Of a stretch of 40,889 nucleotides of DNA, positions 14,905-23,374 are shown piece by piece; position 1 is the stretch's first letter; each line of letters starts with the position of its first letter. The DNA comes from Acidobacteriota bacterium. GTDB lineage: Bacteria > Acidobacteriota > Terriglobia > Terriglobales > Acidobacteriaceae. The stretch lies in NCBI GenBank assembly GCA_021781495.1, contig JAJXWS010000020.1, positions 1 to 40,889 of the forward strand, written 5' to 3'. Below the pieces are notes generated by a model, which was given only the letters and a program-made list of their open reading frames with translations, was not told the DNA's origin and ran no database searches. Position numbers and translations under genes: made by a program.

Positions 14905-17105
14905 AGTTCGCGAATTGGCTAAGGCGGCGCAGTGGCTTCGACACCCGCGCAGCGGAATACAGATATGGTCGCGATCCAGTGCTCGGGTTTACGGCAGAGC
15001 GCAAGCACGCGGACACGTGGGTGAACTCAACTTGCGGCTATTGCTCCGTAGGCTGTGGAATGCAGCTCGGTGTACGAGATGGTCGCGTTGTCAGCGTGCG
15101 CGGTAATCCCGATCATCCTGTGAATCGCGGAAAGCTCTGCCCCAAGGGATTGGCAGAGCACTACACCATTGAAGCAGAGGGCCGGGCGCGCTATCCACTT
15201 CTCAGGCGGAAGGATGCGTTCGTACGCGTGAGCTGGGATGAGGCGCTCGACACCATGGCAGCGCGGTTTCGCAGCATCCAGACGAGATACGGCCCTGAGT
15301 CCATCGGCGTCATCAGCACCGGGCAACTTGTGACCGAGGAGTTCTACACGCTGGGCAAACTCGTGCAGCTGGGCCTGGGCACTCGCAATTACGACGGCAA
15401 TACAACGCTCTGCATGTCAACCGCGGTGTCCGGTTACAAGCGATCCTTTGGAAGCGACGGCCCTCCCGGCGCATATGAGGATCTCGAACGTGCAGACGTC
15501 ATCTTTCTCATCGGCGCAAACATCGCAGAGAACCATCCAATCCTGTGTTCTCGACTCGAGTCAAATCCCGGCAAGACTCTTGTGGTTGTTGATCCACGCG
15601 TTACCAAGACAGCTATGATGGCGGACCTTTACCTTCCAGTGAAGCCGCGATCAGACCTTGCGCTACTGAACGCGATGCTGCGCATCATCGTGGACGAGCA
15701 GCTCTATGATCGCGACTTCGTGGAGAAGCACACGTCCGGCTTTGACGATTTGTGCCAGTCGCTGCAGGAGATTGAGCTTGACGCAATGGCACGCATCACG
15801 GGGCTTGATCCCGAATTGATCGTTCGCGCTGCGCGCCTGTACGCAAATGCACGCGCTCCATTCATTGGCTGGACGATGGGCGTGAATCACAGCACCAAGG
15901 GCACTGAGACGGTGAATGCGATCAACAATCTTGCGTTGCTGACCGGGAAGATCGGTCACGCCGGAGCATCCCCGTTCTCCATCACCGGCCAGTGCAACGC
16001 AATGGGCACGCGGGAAGCGGGCTTTGCATCGGGCCTGCCCGGCTATCGCAAATTCGAAAGTGCCGTGGATCGTGCGGAGCTTGCTCAAATCTGGCAGATT
16101 GCGGAAGAGCGCCTGCCCACCAGTCGCGGCCTTGCGTATCCCGACATGATTGAGGCCGCGATTTCCGGCAAGATTCGCGGGCTATGGATTCTTGGAACAA
16201 ACCCTCTCGTGTCGTTTCCAAACGTGGATGTGCTGAAGCAGGCCTTGGACAATCTCGACTTTCTTGTCGTCCAGGATGGCTTTCATCCAACGCCGACAAC
16301 GGAACTGGCTGACCTTGTACTTCCCGCCGCAATATGGGGAGAGAAGGAGGGCACCTACACAAACTCCGAGAGGCGCGTGAGCAAGGTCAACGCAGCGGTA
16401 GATCCACCAGGCGAGGCACGCTCTGACTTTCAGATCTTCCTTGCGCTTGCTGAGAAGCTTGGCTGCCGCGATGAGCTGTTCCACGGCTGGAGCACGCCTG
16501 CCGATGCGTTCGAGGAATGGAAGCGAGTCTCCGCAGGCAGGCTCTGCGACTACTCCGGCATGAGCTACGAAAGTCTTGAGACCTCCGGTGGAATTCAGTG
16601 GCCATTCCCTGCCGGAAGCTCCGAGGCTCCGTCCACCGTTCGCCGTCTTTATGGCGACGGAGTCTTCGCCACTCCGGATGGGCGCGCGCAACTGATCGCA
16701 ACGCAGTGGAGTCCCTTTCCGGAGCAGCCGAATGCGGAGTTCCCGTTCATCCTGAACACAGGCAGAACGGTGGAGCATTGGCATACGCGCACCAAGACAG
16801 GCGCAATCTCGATCCTGCAGCGCATGTCTCCGCGCGCGTGGCTTGAGATGAATCCCGCGGATGCGCAGAAGCTGAAGTTGAATTCACACGACCGCGTGGA
16901 TGTCGTCTCCGCACGCGGGCGGGTTATTGGCGTGGAACTACGTGTAACCGAGATTGTCGGTCAGGGACAGGTCTTTCTTCCATTCCACTTTGTGGAGACC
17001 AACGCAAACCAGTTGACCCAGAGTGCCTACGATCCGATTTCACGCGAACCAAACTTCAAACAGTGCGCGGTCCGCGTTGAAAAGCAATCCGGCGTGAACG
17101 TCTGA
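14901..17105 (+). CDS. Molybdopterin nitrate reductase catalytic subunit (NasA/NarB type)
   Basis: 734 aa. N-terminal 4Fe-4S motif C45-x2-C48-x3-C52-x27-C80 followed by PKG; bis-MGD-binding oxidoreductase domains; Cys171 in GNTTLCMSTAV at the position of the molybdenum ligand of NapA/NarB-type nitrate reductases; then IGANIAENHPI, GWTMGVNHSTKGTETVNAI, ITGQCNAMGTREAG and a C-terminal dinucleotide-binding domain (LNTGRTVEHWHTRTKTG). No Tat signal, so it is cytoplasmic; it reduces nitrate to nitrite for assimilation. It lacks the extra C-terminal cysteine cluster of many NADH-linked NasC/NasA forms, consistent with receiving electrons from the overlapping DmsBC-like protein. A formate dehydrogenase alternative is unlikely given the motifs and neighbours. 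Confidence 0.9.
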   Translation: MKFANWLRRRSGFDTRAAEYRYGRDPVLGFTAERKHADTWVNSTCGYCSVGCGMQLGVRDGRVVSVRGNPDHPVNRGKLCPKGLAEHYTIEAEGRARYPLLRRKDAFVRVSWDEALDTMAARFRSIQTRYGPESIGVISTGQLVTEEFYTLGKLVQLGLGTRNYDGNTTLCMSTAVSGYKRSFGSDGPPGAYEDLERADVIFLIGANIAENHPILCSRLESNPGKTLVVVDPRVTKTAMMADLYLPVKPRSDLALLNAMLRIIVDEQLYDRDFVEKHTSGFDDLCQSLQEIELDAMARITGLDPELIVRAARLYANARAPFIGWTMGVNHSTKGTETVNAINNLALLTGKIGHAGASPFSITGQCNAMGTREAGFASGLPGYRKFESAVDRAELAQIWQIAEERLPTSRGLAYPDMIEAAISGKIRGLWILGTNPLVSFPNVDVLKQALDNLDFLVVQDGFHPTPTTELADLVLPAAIWGEKEGTYTNSERRVSKVNAAVDPPGEARSDFQIFLALAEKLGCRDELFHGWSTPADAFEEWKRVSAGRLCDYSGMSYESLETSGGIQWPFPAGSSEAPSTVRRLYGDGVFATPDGRAQLIATQWSPFPEQPNAEFPFILNTGRTVEHWHTRTKTGAISILQRMSPRAWLEMNPADAQKLKLNSHDRVDVVSARGRVIGVELRVTEIVGQGQVFLPFHFVETNANQLTQSAYDPISREPNFKQCAVRVEKQSGVNV

Positions 17106-17249
17106 AGAGTCAGCCTGTTCGCCCTGCTGCCAGGTTTGCAGTTCCCTCCCGAGTTTCCGCGGACAGGAGCTGCCATCCGGTCGAATAGATTCTCTACAAG
17201 TGCTATGTTTGTTTTTCGGTTGCGCCCGTCGTGCGGTTCTCAAGGCAGT

Positions 17250-17316
17250 GTCCATCGGACCAAGAGCTGGAAAGCCTGGTCCGCAATGACGCAGCATTCC
17301 AGCAGATCCGATGGAC
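17250..17316. repeat. Long two-part inverted repeat in the gap between convergent genes
   Basis: The 308-bp gap 17106-17413 has no gene. It holds a nested inverted repeat: a perfect 10-bp outer arm (GTCCATCGGA at 17250-17259 with TCCGATGGAC at 17307-17316) and a perfect 7-bp inner arm (GCTGGAA at 17266-17272 with TTCCAGC at 17297-17303). No T-run follows on either strand. It could be a factor-assisted bidirectional termination structure or a remnant of a palindromic repeat element. Nothing else in the gap is supported. Confidence 0.5.
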
Positions 17317-17413
17317 CAGCCCTGCGTGCCCGGTAAACAGCGTTTCTCCCCGAGCAGATGGCGAAGCCGCTAGTGCCCAAAGACTGTTCCTACTGCGATG
17401 ACAGTTCCGCAGC

Positions 17414-18307
17414 TTATTCTTCGTAGTTTTTTGCATCGGCAATAAAGCCGTGCGAGGTGTTGTTTGCATCACCGAAGACGCCAACGATTTGGCCACTGTT
17501 GTTTATGCCCAGCGCTATAGTGGCCGCAGCTCCTTCGATATCGATGGACGTGAATTTTCCGTTATGCAACAGGAAGCCATGATTGCTGCTTTTCTGGCCA
17601 TATCCTCCAACCACGTCCCCGTAATCGTTAATGCCCCATGGATCAGTGAAATTGGCGTTGGGATAGCTGAAGGACGTCTCTCCGGACCCGTTCAGGATGA
17701 ACCCAATCAATTTGCTAGGTGCAGAGTAATACCAGCCGACAATCGTTCCGGTCGCGTTGATGCCTTGATACATCCGATACGCAGGACTGATTGTCGCGAG
17801 AGCGCCGTTCTGCATGATCCATCCGTGCATTGTCCCAGGATTGTGCATGCATCCAACGATTGTGTTGCTCGAATTGATCCCTTCCGGCATGAAGTTAAAG
17901 CGTCCCGGAATATCGAGGGACTGAAATGCTCCGCTGGCTGTGCGTAGAAAGCCGCGTAGCAGATTGTCCGCAACAATGCCGTAGAAGCCCACAACGTTAC
18001 CATTTTGATCAATGCCCGCGGCTTCAGTCCACATAGCGTTCGGGTAATCGAAGCTCAGGCGGTAGTTGTTGCCATCGTAAAGAAAACCGTGCTCGGCGCC
18101 ATCGCTACTCCAATAAGAACCCACCATTAAGCCCTTGTCGTTGATTCCCTTGATGAAAGTGCCCATTGCGCCTGGATAGTCGAATGTTATTGTTTGCGCG
18201 GCGGCTACCACGGTGAGCACAAGCGCCAGCAAAGGAAACACGAGGAGCGTGCCTGCACGAGCTACCAGCGTACTTACCTGTTGAGTGAGTCTCCTTGAGA
18301 TCTTCAT
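17414..18307 (-). CDS. Secreted HAF-repeat protein
   Basis: 297 aa. The signal peptide spans about residues 1-37 (hydrophobic core LLVFPLLALVLTVVAAA, then AQ). The rest is about six to seven tandem repeats of roughly 38 residues containing GIN(D/S)xGxxVGxY and F-x-Y-P/D-I-P-G motifs, as in the 'probable extracellular repeat, HAF family' proteins that are numerous in Acidobacteriota. Such repeats likely form a beta-propeller-like surface or secreted fold; the function is unknown. GGAGG lies five bases before the ATG. It is convergent with the nitrate reductase operon and divergent from the winged-helix regulator. Confidence 0.8.
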   Translation of the reverse strand: MKISRRLTQQVSTLVARAGTLLVFPLLALVLTVVAAAQTITFDYPGAMGTFIKGINDKGLMVGSYWSSDGAEHGFLYDGNNYRLSFDYPNAMWTEAAGIDQNGNVVGFYGIVADNLLRGFLRTASGAFQSLDIPGRFNFMPEGINSSNTIVGCMHNPGTMHGWIMQNGALATISPAYRMYQGINATGTIVGWYYSAPSKLIGFILNGSGETSFSYPNANFTDPWGINDYGDVVGGYGQKSSNHGFLLHNGKFTSIDIEGAAATIALGINNSGQIVGVFGDANNTSHGFIADAKNYEE

Positions 18308-18536
18308 TCCTTCCTCCTACTCAGATTGGCTTGTATTCGGCGTCAGAAGACAGCGAACGCCGCGGACTATGAGGCAGCGGAACTGGAAAATCAATGGATG
18401 ACTCGGCATTTGTAGGTGATCGCGTAGGTTGTTGTAGAAATTGGAGTTAAATTTCCATGTCTATAAACCCGGAAACAGGCTTATACTCTCTGCCGCAATC
18501 ATCCCAGCCATGGTGACGGTTTAAGGGGGCAGCAAG

Positions 18537-20792
18537 ATGCTCCGCTTTGGCGTCTTTGAATTGGATCGAAAAACCGGAGAGCTGAGTAAGTCCGGACACA
18601 GGGTTGCGCTGCGGCCACAGGCTGCCCGGGTTCTAGCAATTCTGGCAGAGCGGCCTGACGAGCTGGTAACCCGCGAACAGCTGAGAGAGTGCATCTGGGG
18701 TTCGGATATCTCCGTCGATTTTGAGCACGGACTCAACCAGTGCATCCGGCAGATCCGGCTGGCGCTGGAGGATGACGCCGAAACTCCGCGCTACGTGGAG
18801 ACGCTGCCCAGGCTGGGCTATCGCTTTATCGCGCCGCTGCGGGAAAACAAGGCACTTGCAACGAGCGGCACACACGCGGTAGCCTCCTTGCCGGATTTGC
18901 TTGCTCCGCCGGCGGCGCATACAGGCGCGGAACTTGCGGCCCTAACGCCGGGCTCTCGGCGTATGTTCCGGTGGCTTGCAATCGCGGCAATGGCGGCAGT
19001 CGCTGGCGTTGCTGGGGTGGTCACGTCTTCTCATTCCGTAAAGCGGACGCCGAGAGGATTGCCTGCGCCCAGCCTGACGCGTCTAACGTGGGATTCCGGG
19101 CTCACCACCGATCCTGCACTGTCGCCGGATGGCAACCTTCTGGCCTATGTCTCAGACCAGAACGAAGAAGGACATCTGGATGTTTATGTGCGCCGAGTAG
19201 GCGGAGGGGATCCGCTGCGACTCACATTCGGATCGGGCGATAAGCGCGCTCCGGTATTTTCGCCGGATGGCGGCATCATTGCCTTCAACGTGGATGACGA
19301 CGACGGAATCTACATTGTCCCGGCACTCGGCGGAAAGGCAAGGAAGCTTGTATCGAAAGGCAACAGCCCGCAATTCTCGCCGGATGGCAACTGGGTAGCA
19401 TTTTCAGTGGGAGATATGTCGGGAGTAAACCTGAATACCGACCGCGGAGACAGCATGTACGTCGTCGCCGTCGGCGGAGGAGTGCCACGGCAGATACGCT
19501 CGGACTTCATTGGCGCCACCCACCCGTTGTGGTCTCCCGATGGAAAGTACCTGCTGTTTCTTGGGAATCCGAACAACGACGATGCCCCGGAAAAATCAGT
19601 GGACTGGTGGGTGACTCCGCTAAGCGGCGGTGCAGCCGTGAAGACAGGCGTATTGGACGCCACGCGCGCGGCCGGACTTACGAGCGAGTCTCAGGCATAT
19701 CCGTGGGCGATTGTGCCTGCGGCCTGGGATGCGAACGGCAATTGGATACTCTTCTCCGCGCGGTCGGGTGACAGCATAAATCTGTGGCGGGTGCAGATCG
19801 CTCCCACAACATTCCAACTAGCAGGCCGGCCGCAGCAGCTGACCTCCGGCCCTGCACGCGAAGAATACCCTTCGCTGGTTTCCCGGCCGGATGGCAGCAT
19901 GCGAATTGCCTTCGCGAGCCTGTTGCAGGAGCTTTCCGCCTGGAGCCTGCCCATCAAGCCGAACGAAGGCAAGGTAACCGGTGCGCCGCAACAGTGGACA
20001 CGCGACGAGGTGGGCGACTTTATGCCAAATGTGTCGCGCGATGGCGCCAGGCTCACCTTCATCTCTACCAGGCCGGGCGATCAGGAGGTCTGGGTAAAGG
20101 ACCTTCAAACCAGTACTGCATCTGCGCTTACCACGACACATACGCTGAAATATGAACCAACCTTCAGCCCGGATGGATCGTGGATCAGTTTCAGCGAGAT
20201 ACCCAAATGGGATATTTACATCGTGCCCAGTACGGGTGGAGTACAGGAGATGGTGTGTGCCGGTTGCGGCGAGGCCACGGACTGGTCAGCGGATGGCAAG
20301 CGCCTGCTTGGCAATACCCTGGACGGGCGCGCATGGATGCTGGATTTGTCTTCGAAACACAGGACAGACCTGCTTTCAACTCGCCAATGGATCGCAACCG
20401 ATTCCTTTGCGCCCGATAACCGCTGGTTCACTTTCCAGAGCGTGGGGTCGGGCCTTTTTCATGCATTCATTGCCCCGGTCAGTGCAACACCAGTGCCGGA
20501 AAGCAAATGGATCGGCATCCTCGACGGAGAAGTCGAAGCTTGGTCGCCCGATGGCAACCTTGTCTATGGCACATCGAAGCAGGACGGCCACGAATGCATC
20601 TGGGCACAGCGTCTTGACCCGGTTACCAAAAGACTCGTCGGAAGTCCGTTTGCCGTGTTCCATTCCCACGACGCTCGGCTGTCACTCGCCAACCAGACAG
20701 AGACCACGCTTGCCATCGCCAAAAACAGGCTTGTATTCAGCATGGGCGAGCGCACAGGCAACATCTGGATGGCCGAATGGAAAGCTCCGTAA
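18537..20792 (+). CDS. Winged-helix regulator with TM helix and TolB-like beta-propeller (CadC-like)
   Basis: 751 aa. The N-terminal OmpR/CadC-type winged helix (about 1-100) has LRFGVFELDRKTGEL, ALRPQAARVLAILAERPDELVTREQL and the closing VETLPRLGYRFIAPL. One TM helix follows (about 143-165, WLAIAAMAAVAGVAGVV). The large C-terminal part is made of PD40/TolB-type propeller blades, each with an S-P-D-G motif (e.g. LSPDGNLLAYVSD, FSPDGGIIAFNVD, WSPDGKYLLFLG). The layout means DNA binding in the cytoplasm and sensing by the periplasmic propeller. It is a very common paralog family in Acidobacteria. A TATACT box about 50 bp upstream may be its -10. Ligand and targets are unknown; no operon partner is evident. 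Confidence 0.85.
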   Translation: MLRFGVFELDRKTGELSKSGHRVALRPQAARVLAILAERPDELVTREQLRECIWGSDISVDFEHGLNQCIRQIRLALEDDAETPRYVETLPRLGYRFIAPLRENKALATSGTHAVASLPDLLAPPAAHTGAELAALTPGSRRMFRWLAIAAMAAVAGVAGVVTSSHSVKRTPRGLPAPSLTRLTWDSGLTTDPALSPDGNLLAYVSDQNEEGHLDVYVRRVGGGDPLRLTFGSGDKRAPVFSPDGGIIAFNVDDDDGIYIVPALGGKARKLVSKGNSPQFSPDGNWVAFSVGDMSGVNLNTDRGDSMYVVAVGGGVPRQIRSDFIGATHPLWSPDGKYLLFLGNPNNDDAPEKSVDWWVTPLSGGAAVKTGVLDATRAAGLTSESQAYPWAIVPAAWDANGNWILFSARSGDSINLWRVQIAPTTFQLAGRPQQLTSGPAREEYPSLVSRPDGSMRIAFASLLQELSAWSLPIKPNEGKVTGAPQQWTRDEVGDFMPNVSRDGARLTFISTRPGDQEVWVKDLQTSTASALTTTHTLKYEPTFSPDGSWISFSEIPKWDIYIVPSTGGVQEMVCAGCGEATDWSADGKRLLGNTLDGRAWMLDLSSKHRTDLLSTRQWIATDSFAPDNRWFTFQSVGSGLFHAFIAPVSATPVPESKWIGILDGEVEAWSPDGNLVYGTSKQDGHECIWAQRLDPVTKRLVGSPFAVFHSHDARLSLANQTETTLAIAKNRLVFSMGERTGNIWMAEWKAP

Positions 20793-20890
20793 GCACGCAT
20801 GGCAAGCGGTCCGAGCGCGCTCCATTGCGACTGCTTGCTGAATAGAAGGCCCATCTCGCAACAAAAGTTCATGCGGGAACGGGCAGGCAG

Positions 20891-21517
20891 CTATTCCGAA
20901 ATGGGCGCCTTCAGAAAAATGTCGAAGGCCGTATCAAGCTGCCGGAGGGCTGCGTCGCGGCTGAGATGGTAGACGCGCGCGTGATTAATCAGCATCACCG
21001 TAGTGCCGTGCAGAACAGCAAAGATCTGGTGCAAGCGTTCCTCGACGAGACATTCCGGAGTGTGGCGCGGAAGAGCGAGCCTGAGGTTCTGGCGAAAATA
21101 CGCAATAGCGGAGCTCGCCGCATCGTTGCGCATTTCCTGTGCCTGCGCGTCAATCGCTGGCACTAGAAATGTGAGCCTGTAGTGGTGCGGATTCCTGGCT
21201 GAGAGCAGAACAAAATGCCGCAAAGCCAGTCGCAGCCGCTCCCGGGGGTCGGGGAGATGATCGAATCGTTCATGCACCTGGATCGTAAACTGCCGATAGA
21301 GTTCCGTGCAGAGATGGCGAATCAGCGATTCCTTGTCCGGGAAATGCCGATACATCGCCATCTGCGAGCAACCCACTTCATCGGCAATGCGGCGGATGGA
21401 CACGCTGTCATAGCCTTCCTTGCCGAACAGTCTGCTGGCAGCGTCCAGCAGCCGCGAACGCAGGTCTTCCCCGGCCTTGAATTTCCTTTTCTCCTCCGCG
21501 ATTTCAGTCTCGGTCAT
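20891..21517 (-). CDS. TetR/AcrR-family repressor of the adjacent efflux operon
   Basis: 208 aa. An N-terminal TetR DNA-binding domain has ASRLFGKEGYDSVSIRRIADEVG and SQMAMYRHFPDKESLIRHL; an all-helical C-terminal ligand domain follows. GAGG lies seven bases upstream of the ATG. It is divergent from the TolC-like gene with only 53 bp between the starts, and a 17-bp palindrome lies in that gap. It most likely represses both itself and the efflux operon and is released by an exported compound, as is typical of the family. The inducer is unknown. Confidence 0.88.
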   Translation of the reverse strand: MTETEIAEEKRKFKAGEDLRSRLLDAASRLFGKEGYDSVSIRRIADEVGCSQMAMYRHFPDKESLIRHLCTELYRQFTIQVHERFDHLPDPRERLRLALRHFVLLSARNPHHYRLTFLVPAIDAQAQEMRNDAASSAIAYFRQNLRLALPRHTPECLVEERLHQIFAVLHGTTVMLINHARVYHLSRDAALRQLDTAFDIFLKAPISE

Positions 21518-21545
21518 CCCGCTTCCTCATCACATTTGTATTCTA

Positions 21546-21562
21546 TGTACACTTAGTATACA
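21546..21562. promoter_or_regulatory. Palindromic operator between tetR-type gene and efflux operon
   Basis: TGTACACTTAGTATACA fits the dyad TGTA-n-ACT-n-AGT-n-TACA, 14 symmetric bases in 17. It ends eight bases before the TolC-like start and lies in the shared promoter region, so a bound TetR protein would block transcription both ways. The half-site TACACT recurs just downstream (TACACTGTA). Confidence 0.6.
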
Positions 21563-21570
21563 CTGTAAAC

Positions 21571-23076
21571 ATGAAGACGATGTACATCCACAAGCACGCC
21601 TCTTCGCGATTCCCGTGGATGGAAGGTCTCTTGCTCCTGGGCGCATGTCTGATGCAACCAATTCCTGCCAGTGCTCAATGCGCCGGGGTTGTCACCGATC
21701 TTGCAAGCGCGGCCGCCTGCACTGGCCGCCTCACAAACTCCAAAGCACTGATTGAAGTCGACCCGGCAAAGACCTACACGCTGGACGAACTCATTGATAT
21801 TGCGGAGAGCAACAATCCGCGCACCAGAATTGCATGGGAGCAGGCAAAGCAGGCTGCCGAGAAAGCCGGGATCGCGCGAAGCGATTATTATCCGCAGTTG
21901 GCAGGCTTCGCACTGTTCGGCAACCAGAAGTTTATCGTTCCTTTTCCCAGGCCGTACGCGCCGCATGGCTATACGATGGTCGAGAATCCCTTTACGGATG
22001 ACGGGCTGGCGCTGAGCTACACCATCTTTGACTTTGGCAGGCGGCGAGCACAGTTGGAAACGAGCAAGGCGCAGCAACTGGCCGCCGCCGCGAGCTTTCA
22101 GCGCGCGAACCAGGATGTGGCGTACACCGTCATCGTCGCCTACTATCGGCTGATTACGGCTCAAGAGCGGCTGGAAGCCATTCGGCAAACTCTGAAGACC
22201 GCACAGACAACGCAGGCGGCTGCGGAGGCACAGCTAGCCAACGGGCGCTCCACGCTGCCCGATGTATTGAATGCAAGGGCAGGCACCGCGCGCGCTGAGT
22301 ACGATCTGGAGTCGAGCCTTGGCGACGATGCGGCCGCGCGTGTTCAACTGCGCGAGGTGCTTGGCGCCGAGCCTTCCGATGCAATCATAGTAAAGGAACC
22401 GTCAACACTGCCGAATGCGCAGGAGGTTTCCGCATCGGCACAGGCGCTGGTTGAGAAGGCACTGACGGAGCGGCCGGATCTCGCCTCGTTCGCCGAAAGA
22501 CTCAAAGCATCCCAGCAGGAACTGAAGGCAGCGCGTGCTTCGTATTTGCCGACTGTTGACTTTACCGGCAAAGGCTCTGTGCAGTCGATCTGGCCAACGG
22601 TCAGCAAGGAGTACGGCTCCAGCCTGGCCGACACAACACAGTTTGTGTGGGATGCGAGCCTGAACATTCATTGGAATTTCTTCGATGGCGGACGGCGGCG
22701 CAGTGAAACCATTGCGCGCGCATCTGAGCAGCGTGAAGCTGCCGAGGACCTGAGAGAGAAGCGCGACAGTGTCACGCGTGAGGCGTGGACGGCATATTTG
22801 CAGTTCCGGACGGCGACCCGTCAGGAACAGGCTGCGGAGACGCTTCTGAAGGCGGCCACAACCTCGTACGATGCCTCGCTCGATGCCTACGGATACGGCG
22901 TGAAGAACCTGATCGATCTCGTAAATGCGCAATCGCAGCTGGCCGAGGCTCGACTGGCTGCCGTGCAGGCGCGATCCGCGGTTCTGACCAGCGCAGCGAA
23001 TGTAGGCTACACGACGGGCGAGTTGCTCCGAAACAAACCAGCAGATGCGTCGCAAGCTGCTCCTGCACATCCATAA
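21571..23076 (+). CDS. TolC-family outer-membrane efflux channel (MdtP-like)
   Basis: 501 aa. The signal peptide has core GLLLLGACLMQPIPASA and is cleaved around ASAQ. Two outer-membrane efflux repeats are rich in long Ala/Gln/Glu helices (about 65-260 and 290-490), with LSYTIFDFGRRRAQLETSKA and IHWNFFDGGRRRSETIARA at equivalent places in the two halves, and GYGVKNLIDLVNAQSQLAEARL near the end. It forms the trimeric outer-membrane duct of a tripartite pump. No strong ribosome site precedes the first ATG; ATGs at 21580 and 21619 are alternatives, the last giving a compact signal peptide. First gene of the efflux operon. Confidence 0.87.
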   Translation: MKTMYIHKHASSRFPWMEGLLLLGACLMQPIPASAQCAGVVTDLASAAACTGRLTNSKALIEVDPAKTYTLDELIDIAESNNPRTRIAWEQAKQAAEKAGIARSDYYPQLAGFALFGNQKFIVPFPRPYAPHGYTMVENPFTDDGLALSYTIFDFGRRRAQLETSKAQQLAAAASFQRANQDVAYTVIVAYYRLITAQERLEAIRQTLKTAQTTQAAAEAQLANGRSTLPDVLNARAGTARAEYDLESSLGDDAAARVQLREVLGAEPSDAIIVKEPSTLPNAQEVSASAQALVEKALTERPDLASFAERLKASQQELKAARASYLPTVDFTGKGSVQSIWPTVSKEYGSSLADTTQFVWDASLNIHWNFFDGGRRRSETIARASEQREAAEDLREKRDSVTREAWTAYLQFRTATRQEQAAETLLKAATTSYDASLDAYGYGVKNLIDLVNAQSQLAEARLAAVQARSAVLTSAANVGYTTGELLRNKPADASQAAPAHP

Positions 23077-23089
23077 AGGCATTGACGAG

Positions 23090-23359
23090 ATGAGTATGTT
23101 TCGTAAAATCCCGCAGGCAATTGCAGCGACTGCATTATTGCTGCCGGGCGGCTGTTCGCGTGCACCCATGATGGACATGGACGGTTCCTTCCTGCCGTCA
23201 TGGATGTTTTGCCTGCTGGCCGGAATTCTTGCCGCCGGCATCACATATTGGCAACTCGTGCGACGCAGGCTGCAACATCGCGTCATGCCCGAGGTCATCT
23301 TTTATCCCAGCCTTGCTGTGGCTGTGGCATGCCTGTTGTGGCTCGTGTTCTTTCGATAG
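23090..23359 (+). CDS. YtcA-family small lipoprotein
   Basis: 89 aa. An N-terminal lipoprotein signal ends in the lipobox LLPGGC; two hydrophobic helices follow (about WMFCLLAGILAAGITYW and VIFYPSLAVAVACLLWLVF). In enterobacteria ytcA lies beside mdtNOP; here it sits between the TolC-like and HlyD-like genes, 13 bp after the former and 15 bp before the latter. The start is chosen near GACGAG; an ATG two codons later is possible. Its function in the pump is not known. Confidence 0.7.
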   Translation: MSMFRKIPQAIAATALLLPGGCSRAPMMDMDGSFLPSWMFCLLAGILAAGITYWQLVRRRLQHRVMPEVIFYPSLAVAVACLLWLVFFR

Positions 23360-23374
23360 AAGTGAGGTAAAGCT

